This document shows, one piece after another, positions 8,669 to 16,136 of a stretch of 47,019 nucleotides of DNA. Below the pieces are notes generated by a model. The model was not told the origin of the DNA. It made no database searches and worked only from the letters and a program-made list of their open reading frames with translations. Position 1 is the stretch's first letter. The number at the start of each line of letters is the position of its first letter. The position numbers and the translations under genes are program-made. The stretch is from JASLCR01 sp046462475. GTDB taxonomy: Bacteria; Patescibacteriota; Saccharimonadia; Saccharimonadales; Saccharimonadaceae. The DNA is taken from NCBI GenBank assembly GCA_046462475.1, contig JBKGVB010000014.1, positions 1 through 47,019 of the forward strand, read 5' to 3'.

Positions 8669-9139
8669 CTACGACTTACGGCAGATCTCCCGTCTGCTCA
8701 GCCGTGGCCAGCTCTGGTCGTTCTTTGATCGAAAGAACACCAAAGCTTCTGCTCGCTTGATGTACGCACCTGGGCGCAGACGAAAGGAGAACACAATCAT
8801 TCCCTTCTTCTGCGTGGGCTTGACGTGCCGATGCTTCGTCTTACCCTTCCTCAGTCCGATCACGACGTCGAGCCGCGTGAGCGGCTGCACATCGGATACG
8901 GAGCGAGTGTCCATCACTCGCAAACGCACTTTCGCGCCATGGGTACGACAGCGGGGCCTCGTCTCAACAGATGCCGGCTTGCCGGCACTGTTTGTCGTCG
9001 ACCAGGCAACAGCGCCTGTACGATCGATAACTGACGAGGAGTCCTCGCTGCTGGCGCTCGCAGTGGAGCTGACTGCGAGAAGCAACAGAGTGACAGCCAC
9101 TGTCACTGTCGTTGCCTTCAAAGGTATTGGGAGATGCAC
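8669..9139 (-). CDS. Small secreted basic protein, GC-rich
   Basis: 156 residues from a GTG at 9139, chosen because AAAGGAAG lies 4-5 nt upstream and the protein then begins directly with a signal peptide (hydrophobic core about residues 11-24, ASA-type cleavage). Starting further upstream would add about 58 residues that do not look like a protein N-terminus. The mature part is basic and beta-rich with two cysteines (near 52 and at the end, REICRKS), possibly a disulfide. I recognise no family. Like the 7636-8412 gene it is GC-rich, monocistronic and followed by a strong hairpin. The two may be functionally related secreted factors (inference). Confidence 0.75.
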   Translation of the reverse strand: MHLPIPLKATTVTVAVTLLLLAVSSTASASSEDSSSVIDRTGAVAWSTTNSAGKPASVETRPRCRTHGAKVRLRVMDTRSVSDVQPLTRLDVVIGLRKGKTKHRHVKPTQKKGMIVFSFRLRPGAYIKRAEALVFFRSKNDQSWPRLSRREICRKS

Positions 9140-9277
9140 AATCTTCCTTTCGTATTCGTAGGAATCTACCTCTGACCACGCGCCTTCACTCCCGAAAGGA
9201 GCAAAAACACGCGATATTGATAATACCACGAAACTCTGAAGATTTGTCCCCTTGCCATAGAAAGTAAAGTGAGGTGG

Positions 9278-9306
9278 TCGATATAGAGGACGACTTCTGT
9301 TAAAAT
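9278..9306 (+). promoter_or_regulatory. Promoter of ychF (leaderless)
   Basis: TCGATA (9278-9283), 17-nt spacer, TAAAAT (9301-9306), then 7 nt to the ATG at 9314. AGGA lies inside those 7 nt, too close for a normal Shine-Dalgarno site. Confidence 0.6.
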
Positions 9307-9313
9307 AGGACAA

Positions 9314-10402
9314 ATGAGTTCACTTTCTATAGGTATTGTCGGACTGCCAAACGTCGGGAAATCGACGCTTTTTAATGCACTTACCGACGCCGAAATTCTG
9401 GCAGCAAACTATCCATTCGCCACTATCGAGCCAAATACAGGTATCGTGCCCGTCCCTGATGCCAGGCTCAATATCCTACAAAAAATGTATTCAGCCCAGA
9501 AAGTCATCCCTGCTACTGTCACCTTCGTCGATATCGCTGGCCTTGTAGCTGGTGCGTCGAAGGGTGAAGGCCTCGGCAATAAATTCCTGGCAAATATTCG
9601 CCAATGCGACGCTATTGTCCATGTTGTACGAGCCTTTGAAAACGACGATATCTTGCGGCACGACAGCAGCGCAGTTGACCCAAAAAGTGACATCGAGATC
9701 ATCAATACTGAGCTAATACTCGCGGATATACAGACTATTGAAAACCGCCTACCGAAGTTACAAAAAGAGGCGAAAGCAAAGCCTGCCGCACGTGAACAAA
9801 TAAGTTATCTCGAAAGTTTACTGCGTCACCTCGAAGCTGGCACACCTCTTTCTGCCCTACCATCACTCGATACCGAGATGCTTGCCGATCTCCATCTGCT
9901 TACCGCAAAACCAGTCATCTACGCCTTTAATGTCGATGAAGCCACCCTCACTGATGAGACAAAGCGCCATGAGCTGACATCACTTGTCGCGCCAGCCCGA
10001 ACAATTTTTGTATGCGCAAAGATCGAAGAAGAAATCAAAGACCTACCTGAAGAAGACGCGCTCGAGCTCCTCGAAGCCTACGGTGTAGCCGAGACGGGAC
10101 TAAATCAACTCATCAAGGCGGCCTATGATACTCTCGGACTACAAAGCTATCTGACCGCTGGAGAAAAAGAAGTCCGCGCTTGGACGATTCACAAAGGCAA
10201 CACAGCTCCGCAAGCCGCTGGCGTCATTCATACTGACTTTGAAAAAGGCTTTATTGCCGCACAAATCGTTAACTTCGACGACCTCGTTGCCGCAGGATCA
10301 GAAGTAGCAGCAAAAAGTGCCGGTAAACTCCGGACTGAAGGCAAAGATTACGTCATGCAGCCTGGTGATGTCGTAGAATTTCGTTTCAACGTCACAAAAT
10401 AA
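9314..10402 (+). CDS. ychF: Ribosome-binding ATPase YchF (Obg family)
   Basis: A 362-residue cytoplasmic P-loop NTPase near the usual length. G1 is GLPNVGKST (10-18), G3 DIAGLVAGA (73-81), and the G4 position reads FNVDE rather than NKxD, as is normal for YchF, which prefers ATP. A coiled-coil helical insert lies around 130-170 and the TGS domain is C-terminal (about 280-362). YchF binds ribosomes and is linked to translation and stress control. It is the only plus-strand gene here, sits between GC-rich surface genes, and shares a terminator with the convergent sortase gene. Confidence 0.97.
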   Translation: MSSLSIGIVGLPNVGKSTLFNALTDAEILAANYPFATIEPNTGIVPVPDARLNILQKMYSAQKVIPATVTFVDIAGLVAGASKGEGLGNKFLANIRQCDAIVHVVRAFENDDILRHDSSAVDPKSDIEIINTELILADIQTIENRLPKLQKEAKAKPAAREQISYLESLLRHLEAGTPLSALPSLDTEMLADLHLLTAKPVIYAFNVDEATLTDETKRHELTSLVAPARTIFVCAKIEEEIKDLPEEDALELLEAYGVAETGLNQLIKAAYDTLGLQSYLTAGEKEVRAWTIHKGNTAPQAAGVIHTDFEKGFIAAQIVNFDDLVAAGSEVAAKSAGKLRTEGKDYVMQPGDVVEFRFNVTK

Positions 10403-10417
10403 TTCTAAAAGTGAAAG

Positions 10418-10456
10418 ACCCCCACCCGACTCCTGTCTCCAGGAATGGATGGGGGT
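10418..10456. terminator. Bidirectional terminator between ychF and the sortase gene
   Basis: An outer stem ACCCCCA with TGGGGGT encloses an inner stem TCCTG/CAGGA with, on the minus strand, a GAGA tetraloop. On the minus strand it is followed by CTTTCACTTTT, so it serves the sortase gene best. On the plus strand only ATTT follows. Confidence 0.75.
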
Positions 10457-10463
10457 ATTTCGA

Positions 10464-11147
10464 CTACTCGATGGGTGTGGCAAACCACAGGGTTCGATCT
10501 GCCCAATCGCCAGGACCAAGCCTCAGCCCAGAGCAAACGGTGATCACCAACCCCGACGGACCGTCAGGGTTGTACACACGCTGCTGTGGATAATCAGCCA
10601 CAGGAACCTGCAACCGTTGATTCACCTGGTAGCAAATCTGACGCCCAGAGTCACCACGAAGGACGATACGATCACCTTCATGTAGCTGCTTCAGCAGATC
10701 ATTGCCTAGCGCCGAACCATCTGGCCAGGTGTGGGCATTCAACAGGACATTACCCTGCTCCACACCCGGACGAACACCCGGTTCATCCCATGCCATCTGG
10801 CGCTTGCCTACCGATGTCAACGGAGGCGTGCCAGGTGTACCACCTTCACGCGGTACGGCTACAACCGCGACGGTCTGACCAACTACCATGACGCTAGTTG
10901 GCACAAACAGGCCCGACCCTGCGCTACAATCAGCTATCGGAGCCGATGCTGTAGCTGTAGGTGTAGGTCTAGGCGGTTGAGTGGGCGTTGGCACAACAGG
11001 CGTTGCCGAAGGTGCCGTCTGCAGCAGCGACGGATCAACCGCTGGCTGTTTAGCTCCATCAAAGCGGAGCCAAACACCATAGGCGATCGTCAGAAGACAG
11101 AGAAACATGGCGCCCCAGAAGAGGAAGCGCCGTATCATACGAGACAT
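10464..11147 (-). CDS. Sortase (actinobacterial class E/F-like)
   Basis: A 227-residue transpeptidase that would attach proteins carrying a C-terminal sorting signal to an acceptor amine. It has an N-terminal membrane anchor (about residues 8-27), a Pro/Thr-rich linker (about 45-68), then the sortase barrel. The catalytic triad is visible: His139 in LNAHTW, Cys205 in VITVCSG, Arg218 in WADRTLWF. The phrase AHTWPDGSALGN and the ending resemble actinobacterial sortases from memory. An AGGAAG site precedes the ATG. The next gene upstream encodes a VPETG protein, the likely substrate. It is GC-rich like its neighbours, monocistronic, with its own promoter and terminator. Class assignment is tentative. 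Confidence 0.93.
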   Translation of the reverse strand: MSRMIRRFLFWGAMFLCLLTIAYGVWLRFDGAKQPAVDPSLLQTAPSATPVVPTPTQPPRPTPTATASAPIADCSAGSGLFVPTSVMVVGQTVAVVAVPREGGTPGTPPLTSVGKRQMAWDEPGVRPGVEQGNVLLNAHTWPDGSALGNDLLKQLHEGDRIVLRGDSGRQICYQVNQRLQVPVADYPQQRVYNPDGPSGLVITVCSGLRLGPGDWADRTLWFATPIE

Positions 11148-11204
11148 AGCTACTTCCTTCTATTCTAGAGATGTAGTCGAAAAAGAACTGCCACCACATG
11201 GGTG

Positions 11205-11238
11205 ATGACTATTTTTATTATATCATAAAAATAGTCAT
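11205..11238. repeat. 13-bp inverted repeat over the sortase promoter
   Basis: ATGACTATTTTTA (11205-11217) and its exact complement (11226-11238) are separated by 8 nt. The arms cover the spacer, the -10 box and the predicted start site, the position of a repressor operator. An RNA hairpin is the alternative. Confidence 0.65.
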
Positions 11239-11245
11239 TCTTCAA
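11217..11245 (-). promoter_or_regulatory. Promoter of the sortase gene
   Basis: TTGAAG (11240-11245), 17-nt spacer, perfect TATAAT (11217-11222) on the minus strand. The predicted leader is about 62 nt and ends with an AGGAAG ribosome-binding site. Confidence 0.8.
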
Positions 11246-11256
11246 TAAAATGAAAG

Positions 11257-11298
11257 AGCCCGGCCCTGCTACGCTGGCTGCGTAGCAGGAACCGGGCT
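11257..11298 (-). terminator. Terminator of the VPETG protein gene
   Basis: AGCCCGG pairs with CCGGGCT and an inner CTGCTACG pairs with CGTAGCAG. On the minus strand CTTTCATTTTATT follows, a tail similar to that of the sortase terminator. Confidence 0.85.
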
Positions 11299-11318
11299 AA
11301 CCCTTCACAAATCAGTCA

Positions 11319-12827
11319 TCACTTGCGGTGACGACCGACAGTTTCGACAGCCAGACGGCGACGGCGCGTGAACACCGTGCTTCCACCCAGCAGCAACATC
11401 GCACCGAAGCCGGCGCCGATGAGCAGCTGCCCCATCCCGTTGTTAGACACGAGAGCGTAAGACGCACCTGTCTCCGGCACACCATTCGGCGGCGGTGGCG
11501 TGTGATGCCCCACCACGTGGACGTAGCAACTCGCGCTGGAGTCACTGTGCTGGTAACCAGTTGCCGACTTCACCTCGACCGTTGCCGAGGGGTTGTTGGA
11601 CAGCTGGGAACCGTCCTTGGCTGAGTATACGACCGAGTAGGTACCCGGGCCGTATGTTCCCGCCTTCGGAGTCACCTCCACGCCCGCGGGCTGCTCCGGG
11701 ATCACCAGAGAGCCATCGGTCGCACAAGTCGGAGCCTTCAGAGCGAACGCCACCGGAGTCGCACCCGCCAGGCAGTCACCCGGACTTGTCCGAATGACCT
11801 GATACGTGGCATGGTGATCATCCACCAGAGTCCAACCAGCCGGGAGGCTGGCGCTGAACTTGTCCGTCGCGATGGCGGTTGCCGTCACGACGAGCGAGTT
11901 CAGATCGAAGGAGTACGAAACCCCTTCCGGACCATTGGCCAGCATCACACCGAACCCGCCGGAAGTGCCGGGGCCAGTGCACTCATCCTGCCTGACCGTC
12001 GGGCTTACCGGCTGCACCACGGAGGCGCAGTCGTCACCCGTCGGCTGATCAGGAATCGTGTAGTCAACGGTCAGCTCCTTCGAACCGTCCGCAAAACGAC
12101 TACCCGCGTCCGCCTTGAAGGTGGCCGTGTGCGTACCCGGCGTCTGATCGAGCGTCCCCTCGAGGGAGGCATGCTCGACAACAACCGTTGCCACGGCCGC
12201 ATTGCTGCAGTCGGGCGTGGTGACGTTCACCTTGGCGGTGGCGTTCTTCACAGCACACTGGTCGGCGTTGCCGTCCAGCTTGGATCCGACGTCGACCGTC
12301 ACCTTTCCAGGATTGGTCAACTCGTACCCGTCGTCCGCCACCGGAGTCGCCGACTGGGTGCCGGGACCGGTGCCAGTGACGTTGGTCCAGTTGCCGTGCT
12401 CGAAAGCGGGCCACTGTACCGAACCATCAGACATGCACGTCGGCGGCGTGACCACCGGCTCGGGAGCCGTGATCTTTACCGTCGGGATCGCACAGCCGTT
12501 GTTCCAGATGGCCTGACCATCGGCGTCCCAGTTGTGACCCGGGTAGTTGAACCCGTCTGTCGTGGTGAACGGCGGAATGATGTCCCGTCCATCCTGGTGA
12601 ACGGCATGCCCGTTGCCCAGCGCTTCGTGCTGGTCGTTGAGGATGCTGTCGTCATCCACGGTCTGCCTGACCCAGTGGCCAGGGTTGCCAGTCGCGTGGC
12701 AGATGGTAACCGGTACATGCTGCACGTTCCCGTTACCTGCTGAAGCGCTGGGGGCCGAAGTGAACCCAACCAACGCCAGCAAACCGGCAATGCCGGTCGC
12801 GAGCAACACTCGCTTCTGACCGATCAT
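11319..12827 (-). CDS. VPETG-type sortase-anchored surface protein, GC-rich
   Basis: 502 residues. The signal peptide has a core at about 8-24 and an ASA site near 28-30. The extracellular part is Cys-poor, rich in Thr/Val/Asp, and built of several Ig-like beta domains. The C-terminus is a textbook sorting signal: VPETG (450-454), a hydrophobic span (about 466-485), then FTRRRRL. A His-rich early segment (HATGNPGHW...HEALGNGHAVHQDG, about 44-80) resembles repeats on actinobacterial wall proteins. GAGGAGAGAG precedes the ATG. Composition is strongly GC3-biased. Its promoter, structured leader and terminator make it monocistronic. The sortase gene directly downstream is the obvious partner. Function as adhesin or host-contact protein is inference. 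Confidence 0.92.
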   Translation of the reverse strand: MIGQKRVLLATGIAGLLALVGFTSAPSASAGNGNVQHVPVTICHATGNPGHWVRQTVDDDSILNDQHEALGNGHAVHQDGRDIIPPFTTTDGFNYPGHNWDADGQAIWNNGCAIPTVKITAPEPVVTPPTCMSDGSVQWPAFEHGNWTNVTGTGPGTQSATPVADDGYELTNPGKVTVDVGSKLDGNADQCAVKNATAKVNVTTPDCSNAAVATVVVEHASLEGTLDQTPGTHTATFKADAGSRFADGSKELTVDYTIPDQPTGDDCASVVQPVSPTVRQDECTGPGTSGGFGVMLANGPEGVSYSFDLNSLVVTATAIATDKFSASLPAGWTLVDDHHATYQVIRTSPGDCLAGATPVAFALKAPTCATDGSLVIPEQPAGVEVTPKAGTYGPGTYSVVYSAKDGSQLSNNPSATVEVKSATGYQHSDSSASCYVHVVGHHTPPPPNGVPETGASYALVSNNGMGQLLIGAGFGAMLLLGGSTVFTRRRRLAVETVGRHRK

Positions 12828-12888
12828 CTTCTCTCTCCTCAGGGGGTAATTGGAATGTCAAAACCAGATTGTGAAAGTACTAAAGTAG

Positions 12889-12952
12889 AGCCCTCTGCAG
12901 GGCTACAAAAGCACTCCCGCAACATAGGTCCTCCCTATCCAATGTGGACCTA
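12889..12952 (-). promoter_or_regulatory. Structured 5' leader of the VPETG gene
   Basis: Two perfect hairpins lie in the predicted 120-nt leader: TAGGTCC/GGACCTA (12925-12952, 14-nt loop), which begins at the predicted 5' end, and AGCCCT/AGGGCT (12889-12904, 4-nt loop). They could protect the mRNA or regulate it. Confidence 0.5.
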
Positions 12953-12955
12953 CTA

Positions 12956-12984
12956 GTTATATCAGAAGTATGCTAGTTTGTAAA
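12956..12984 (-). promoter_or_regulatory. Promoter of the VPETG gene
   Basis: TTTACA (12979-12984), 17-nt spacer, TATAAC (12956-12961) on the minus strand. The start site is predicted near 12949. Confidence 0.75.
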
Positions 12985-13045
12985 TAATATCACCTAATCG
13001 TCAAGCAGGCTCGCTACTTCGAGCAGCTACCGATACCGCGTTGCT

Positions 13046-13759
13046 TCAGATAACCTGAAGTAGGTAGAATCGTTCTCGATTCCCTTTCATGCCCGCCACT
13101 TCGCTATCTGCCTTGTCGGTAATCACGAACAACTTTTTTGCCCATGCTTCAAATTCTTTAAGTATCTGGCGGCGAACGGAATCGTTCTTGATCACACCCT
13201 TATTTACCTGTGCCTTGCCTGCTTCAAATTGCGGCTTTAACATAGCAACAATCTGAGTGTGTGAATCTGCAATAGTAGCAATATGTGGCAAAATTTCACG
13301 CAGTGAAATGAAACTCACATCCATTACCACGATATCTGGAATTTCACTTGGGGTAAAATCTCGAATATCCGTCTTCTCGTGAAGTTCGATCTGCGGATTG
13401 CTGTGCAAGCTTGGGTGCAGCTGGTCGGTGCCAACATCAACCGCAAAAACCTTTTTCGCCCCATGCTGCAGTGCGTAATCGGTAAATCCACCGGTCGACG
13501 ATCCTACATCGAGTACAATCTTGTCCTGAAACTCAACTCCGAGTACCTCTGCTACACTTGCAAGCTTCAGCCCAGCACGCGATACGTATCGCTGCCTGTC
13601 GGCCACAAATACTTTGTCATGAAAACCAACAAAATGGCCAGGCTTTAAGACAACCTGACCATTTACTTTTACATCACCGAGGCGAATCATCGATTCAGCC
13701 TGACTACGAGTCGGCGCGAGCTTTCGTACGACCAAAAGAGCGTCCAGCCTCTGTTTCAT
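13046..13759 (-). CDS. tlyA: TlyA-family rRNA 2'-O-methyltransferase
   Basis: 237 residues: an N-terminal S4 RNA-binding domain (1-62, RLDALLVVRKLAPTRSQAES) and an FtsJ/RrmJ-like methyltransferase domain. The SAM-binding loop is LDVGSSTGGFTDYAL (about 98-112), and VMDVSFISLREI carries the acidic motif. TlyA proteins methylate 16S/23S rRNA cytidines in actinobacteria and are annotated as hemolysins in many genomes. It is the last gene of the rpsF-ssb-rpsR-efp-tlyA operon, with no bases between it and efp. Confidence 0.92.
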   Translation of the reverse strand: MKQRLDALLVVRKLAPTRSQAESMIRLGDVKVNGQVVLKPGHFVGFHDKVFVADRQRYVSRAGLKLASVAEVLGVEFQDKIVLDVGSSTGGFTDYALQHGAKKVFAVDVGTDQLHPSLHSNPQIELHEKTDIRDFTPSEIPDIVVMDVSFISLREILPHIATIADSHTQIVAMLKPQFEAGKAQVNKGVIKNDSVRRQILKEFEAWAKKLFVITDKADSEVAGMKGNRERFYLLQVI

Positions 13760-14320
13760 CTATTTCTTTCGTTCGCGATATTCACCAGTTGTCGTGTCGA
13801 CACTGATAATATCACCTGTTTTGATAAACGCCGGTACTCGTACTTCGAGACCAGTTTCGAGCGTTGCATCTTTCGTGACGGCGTTTGTTGTGTCACCCTT
13901 TACGACATCTTCCGTGTACGTAACCTCCAGGTAAAGATTTTTTGGAAGTTCAACATTGATCACACGGTCGCCAAAGAACTGAAGACTTAGTGGATCACCT
14001 TCCTTCAGGTAGTTCTTTGCACTATCGACGACATCTGCCGGTAGTTCAAACTGCTCAAAGCTTTCTGGATCCATAAAGAAGAAATTGTCACCGTCGCTGT
14101 ATAAATACTGAACAGTTTTGTTGCTCACTTCAGCCGGCTCAATTTTATCTTGGCCCTTAAATGTCTTTGGAATTACGCTACCATCGAGGATGTTTTTGAG
14201 GCGAACATTCACGATCGAACCGCCTCGGCCCATTACTTTCTGACCATATTCGACAACACGATATGGCTTTCCATCAATCTGAACAACCGTTCCCTTTTTA
14301 AGATCTGTCGGCTGATACAT
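13760..14320 (-). CDS. efp: Elongation factor P
   Basis: A 186-residue, three-domain beta-barrel factor that relieves ribosome stalling at polyproline; the window holds several Pro-rich proteins that could need it. The N-terminal KOW-like domain, central OB domain and C-terminal OB domain (EVRVPAFIKTGDIISVDTTTGEY) are all present at normal length. The loop tip that is a modified lysine in E. coli reads MGRGGS here with Arg32 in the key place, as in rhamnosylated EF-P. No modification gene is visible in the window. It is followed immediately by tlyA and preceded by rpsR with a 3-nt gap. Confidence 0.96.
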   Translation of the reverse strand: MYQPTDLKKGTVVQIDGKPYRVVEYGQKVMGRGGSIVNVRLKNILDGSVIPKTFKGQDKIEPAEVSNKTVQYLYSDGDNFFFMDPESFEQFELPADVVDSAKNYLKEGDPLSLQFFGDRVINVELPKNLYLEVTYTEDVVKGDTTNAVTKDATLETGLEVRVPAFIKTGDIISVDTTTGEYRERKK

Positions 14321-14323
14321 AGA

Positions 14324-14527
14324 CTATCCCTGGATAACGAATGGTAGTAGTGCAAGATGACGTGCGCGCTTGATCGCAACTGCTAATTGGCGCTGCTGCT
14401 TGACGCTAAGGCCTGTCTTTGAGATTGGCTCAATCTGACCATATGCGTTGATGTAGCGTTGCAATGTCTTTACATCGCGGTAGTCAAAGTAAGTGACTAC
14501 ATCTTTTTTAAATCGTTTCGGACTCAT
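14324..14527 (-). CDS. rpsR: 30S ribosomal protein bS18
   Basis: A 67-residue S18 with the conserved core DYRDVKTLQRYINAYGQIEP and the C-terminal KQQRQLAVAIKRARHLALLP. S18 pairs with S6 on the platform of the small subunit. It sits 13 nt after ssb in the usual rpsF-ssb-rpsR order. It lacks the N-terminal Cys-containing extension seen in some S18 paralogues. Confidence 0.98.
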   Translation of the reverse strand: MSPKRFKKDVVTYFDYRDVKTLQRYINAYGQIEPISKTGLSVKQQRQLAVAIKRARHLALLPFVIQG

Positions 14528-14540
14528 TTCTTAATTCTCC

Positions 14541-14978
14541 TTAGAATGGAATTTCACTTAAATCAATTGGTTTGTCATCGATGTCCTCTGGAGTGACATC
14601 ATTTGAAGGTGTACTCGAATTATTCGAGCGTGGAGCTGGTGCGCTTTGACCTTCGCCGCTCGGACCGTCGAGGAATGTAACATCAGTTGCTGTTACTTCG
14701 ACGCGCGAACGCTTTTGGCCACTCTCTTTGTCATCCCAGCTATCCTGGCGCAATCGCCCCTGGACAAGTACGCGACGACCCTTTGAAAGGTACTGCATCA
14801 CGAGATCACCGAGCTTTTCCCATGCAGTAACATTGAAAAAGTCAGCTTGGTCATCTTGACCAGCGCGATCAACGGCGATAGAAAAACTTACGATATTCTT
14901 TCCGGTTGTTGTCGTGCGCTGTTCTGGATCGCGTGTTAGGCGTCCCATCAGGATTACTTGATTGATTGAACGAGCCAT
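14541..14978 (-). CDS. ssb: Single-stranded DNA-binding protein
   Basis: A 145-residue protein: an OB-fold domain (about 1-105, beginning SINQVILMGRLTRDPE), a flexible Ser/Asn/Pro linker, and an acidic tip ending DLSEIPF, the variant of the DDDIPF tail that recruits repair and replication proteins. GGAGAGG precedes the ATG. It protects single-stranded DNA during replication; dnaG, polA and holA are in the same window. It is encoded between rpsF and rpsR, as in most bacteria. Confidence 0.97.
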   Translation of the reverse strand: MARSINQVILMGRLTRDPEQRTTTTGKNIVSFSIAVDRAGQDDQADFFNVTAWEKLGDLVMQYLSKGRRVLVQGRLRQDSWDDKESGQKRSRVEVTATDVTFLDGPSGEGQSAPAPRSNNSSTPSNDVTPEDIDDKPIDLSEIPF

Positions 14979-14987
14979 GCCCCTCTC

Positions 14988-15332
14988 CTATTCTTCTGAA
15001 TCGTCTTCAGATGTCTTCTTCTTTGATGCTTCGCGCTTTTGGAGTTCCTTCTCGTCTACCTTTACGAGCAGGTAACGCAAGCCGTAGTCTGCGATGTTGA
15101 GTGCGTTTGAGATCTTCAGTGGAGCTTCCGCTGGTAGCTCAACGTCAAATGCGACGTATACTGCAAAATCTTCTTTTTTAATGCTGTACGCAAGCTTTTT
15201 CTTGCCCCAATTGTCCTCGCGAACAACTTTACCACCATTGTCAGTCACGAGTGACTTCAAAGTAGCGATAGTTTTATCGATCTCGCTCTCGAGATCAGGA
15301 TGTACGAGTACTGTCAGTTCGTACTGTTGCAT
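14988..15332 (-). CDS. rpsF: 30S ribosomal protein bS6
   Basis: 114 residues starting MQQYELTVLV. I chose the ATG at 15332 because AGGAGG is 8 nt upstream; the ATG two codons earlier would be too close to it. The ferredoxin-like fold with WGKKKLAYSIKKE is typical. The C-terminus carries a short charged tail (KKKTSEDDSEE), similar to the glutamate tail added to S6 in E. coli. First gene of the rpsF-ssb-rpsR-efp-tlyA operon. Confidence 0.97.
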   Translation of the reverse strand: MQQYELTVLVHPDLESEIDKTIATLKSLVTDNGGKVVREDNWGKKKLAYSIKKEDFAVYVAFDVELPAEAPLKISNALNIADYGLRYLLVKVDEKELQKREASKKKTSEDDSEE

Positions 15333-15351
15333 AGACATTCCTCCTGTTGGA

Positions 15352-15369
15352 ATTCCCCTGCCGGGGAAT
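15352..15369 (-). promoter_or_regulatory. Hairpin in the rpsF leader (possible S6:S18 site)
   Basis: A perfect ATTCCCC/GGGGAAT stem with a 4-nt loop lies in the leader just upstream of the rpsF Shine-Dalgarno site and contains CCGG. In many bacteria an rpsF leader hairpin with a CCG element binds S6:S18 for feedback. The match here is only partial. Confidence 0.4.
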
Positions 15370-15411
15370 GCTTACCCTATTTCAGATAAGCTTAGGTTTA
15401 TAACAGGGATA

Positions 15412-15417
15412 ATTATA
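15412..15417 (-). promoter_or_regulatory. -10 box of the rpsF operon
   Basis: Perfect TATAAT on the minus strand, giving a leader of about 70 nt; no clear -35 box. Confidence 0.6.
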
Positions 15418-15437
15418 CTAGAAAAGAAGAGAAAAAG

Positions 15438-16136
15438 CTAGGCTGACTTCATGCCCATCGTCACTGGTACTGAATCATACTTGAGCTGAACCAACTGAAT
15501 CACAAAATTGAAAGCAATCAATAATATAGCCGCAAATGCTGGTAAATGTAGGTAAGTAATGAGAAATCCACCCACAATAATAGAAATGTGTAGAGCAATA
15601 ATCCGCCCATACGCACCTCCCCACAACCTTCCAATCGATATAGTCTGCGGTGCAGAGGTGAATAGTTTCACAACCAAATGTATGACGACACCCACTAGCC
15701 ACACCAAAAAGATATCCTTAAAATTAATCGGCGGTAAGTTTTTTATACCATCACCACCGAAAAGCTCTCCACGCACAATCATAAAGACAAATATTCCATG
15801 ACCAAGAGTAAACAGGCCATAGTGCAGGCAGAAAAATGGCGTCAAAAAGATTCGATACACTACCGAGAGCGTTCTCACCTGATCTCCGCTCAAAGGCATA
15901 GTCGTCTCGCTACCTCGAGGGTCTATCATGCGTGTCCAAGCCGACTGTGGCGATCGTATCATATCTATAACAACGGAAAGCCCTACTGATATGTTACCGA
16001 GCCAATAGAAAATCATCACCTCCCGCCAATCCCATCCAAAAGCCAGCAGTCCAAACAGCGGGAGGATCGTATATGCTACGACCATAGCGACGGCAAAAGA
16101 GTACTTAGAACTCATCACTTGAGCTGCCCACTTCAT
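15438..16136 (-). CDS. DUF6498-like polytopic membrane protein
   Basis: A 232-residue protein with about six hydrophobic helices (near 14-34, 38-58, 93-112, 118-130, 143-160, 178-220). The phrases MIFYWLGNISVGL and FFCLHYGLFTLGHGIF match my memory of the DUF6498 family, whose function is unknown. Its first codons overlap the end of ftsK by 32 nt; a start seven codons later would still overlap and neither has a good ribosome-binding site, so translation is probably coupled to ftsK. No enzymatic motif is visible. Confidence 0.75.
   Translation of the reverse strand: MKWAAQVMSSKYSFAVAMVVAYTILPLFGLLAFGWDWREVMIFYWLGNISVGLSVVIDMIRSPQSAWTRMIDPRGSETTMPLSGDQVRTLSVVYRIFLTPFFCLHYGLFTLGHGIFVFMIVRGELFGGDGIKNLPPINFKDIFLVWLVGVVIHLVVKLFTSAPQTISIGRLWGGAYGRIIALHISIIVGGFLITYLHLPAFAAILLIAFNFVIQLVQLKYDSVPVTMGMKSA

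Noticed and set aside
9140..9313. N-terminal extension of the 8669-9139 gene to an ATG at 9313
   Set aside because: It would overlap the ychF promoter and push the signal peptide about 58 residues inward; the GTG at 9139 has a good ribosome-binding site.
11811..12743. A 310-codon open frame on the plus strand
   Set aside because: It lies fully antisense to the VPETG gene, in a GC-rich stretch where stop codons are rare. The translation is Arg/Val/Gly-rich with no domain or start signal.
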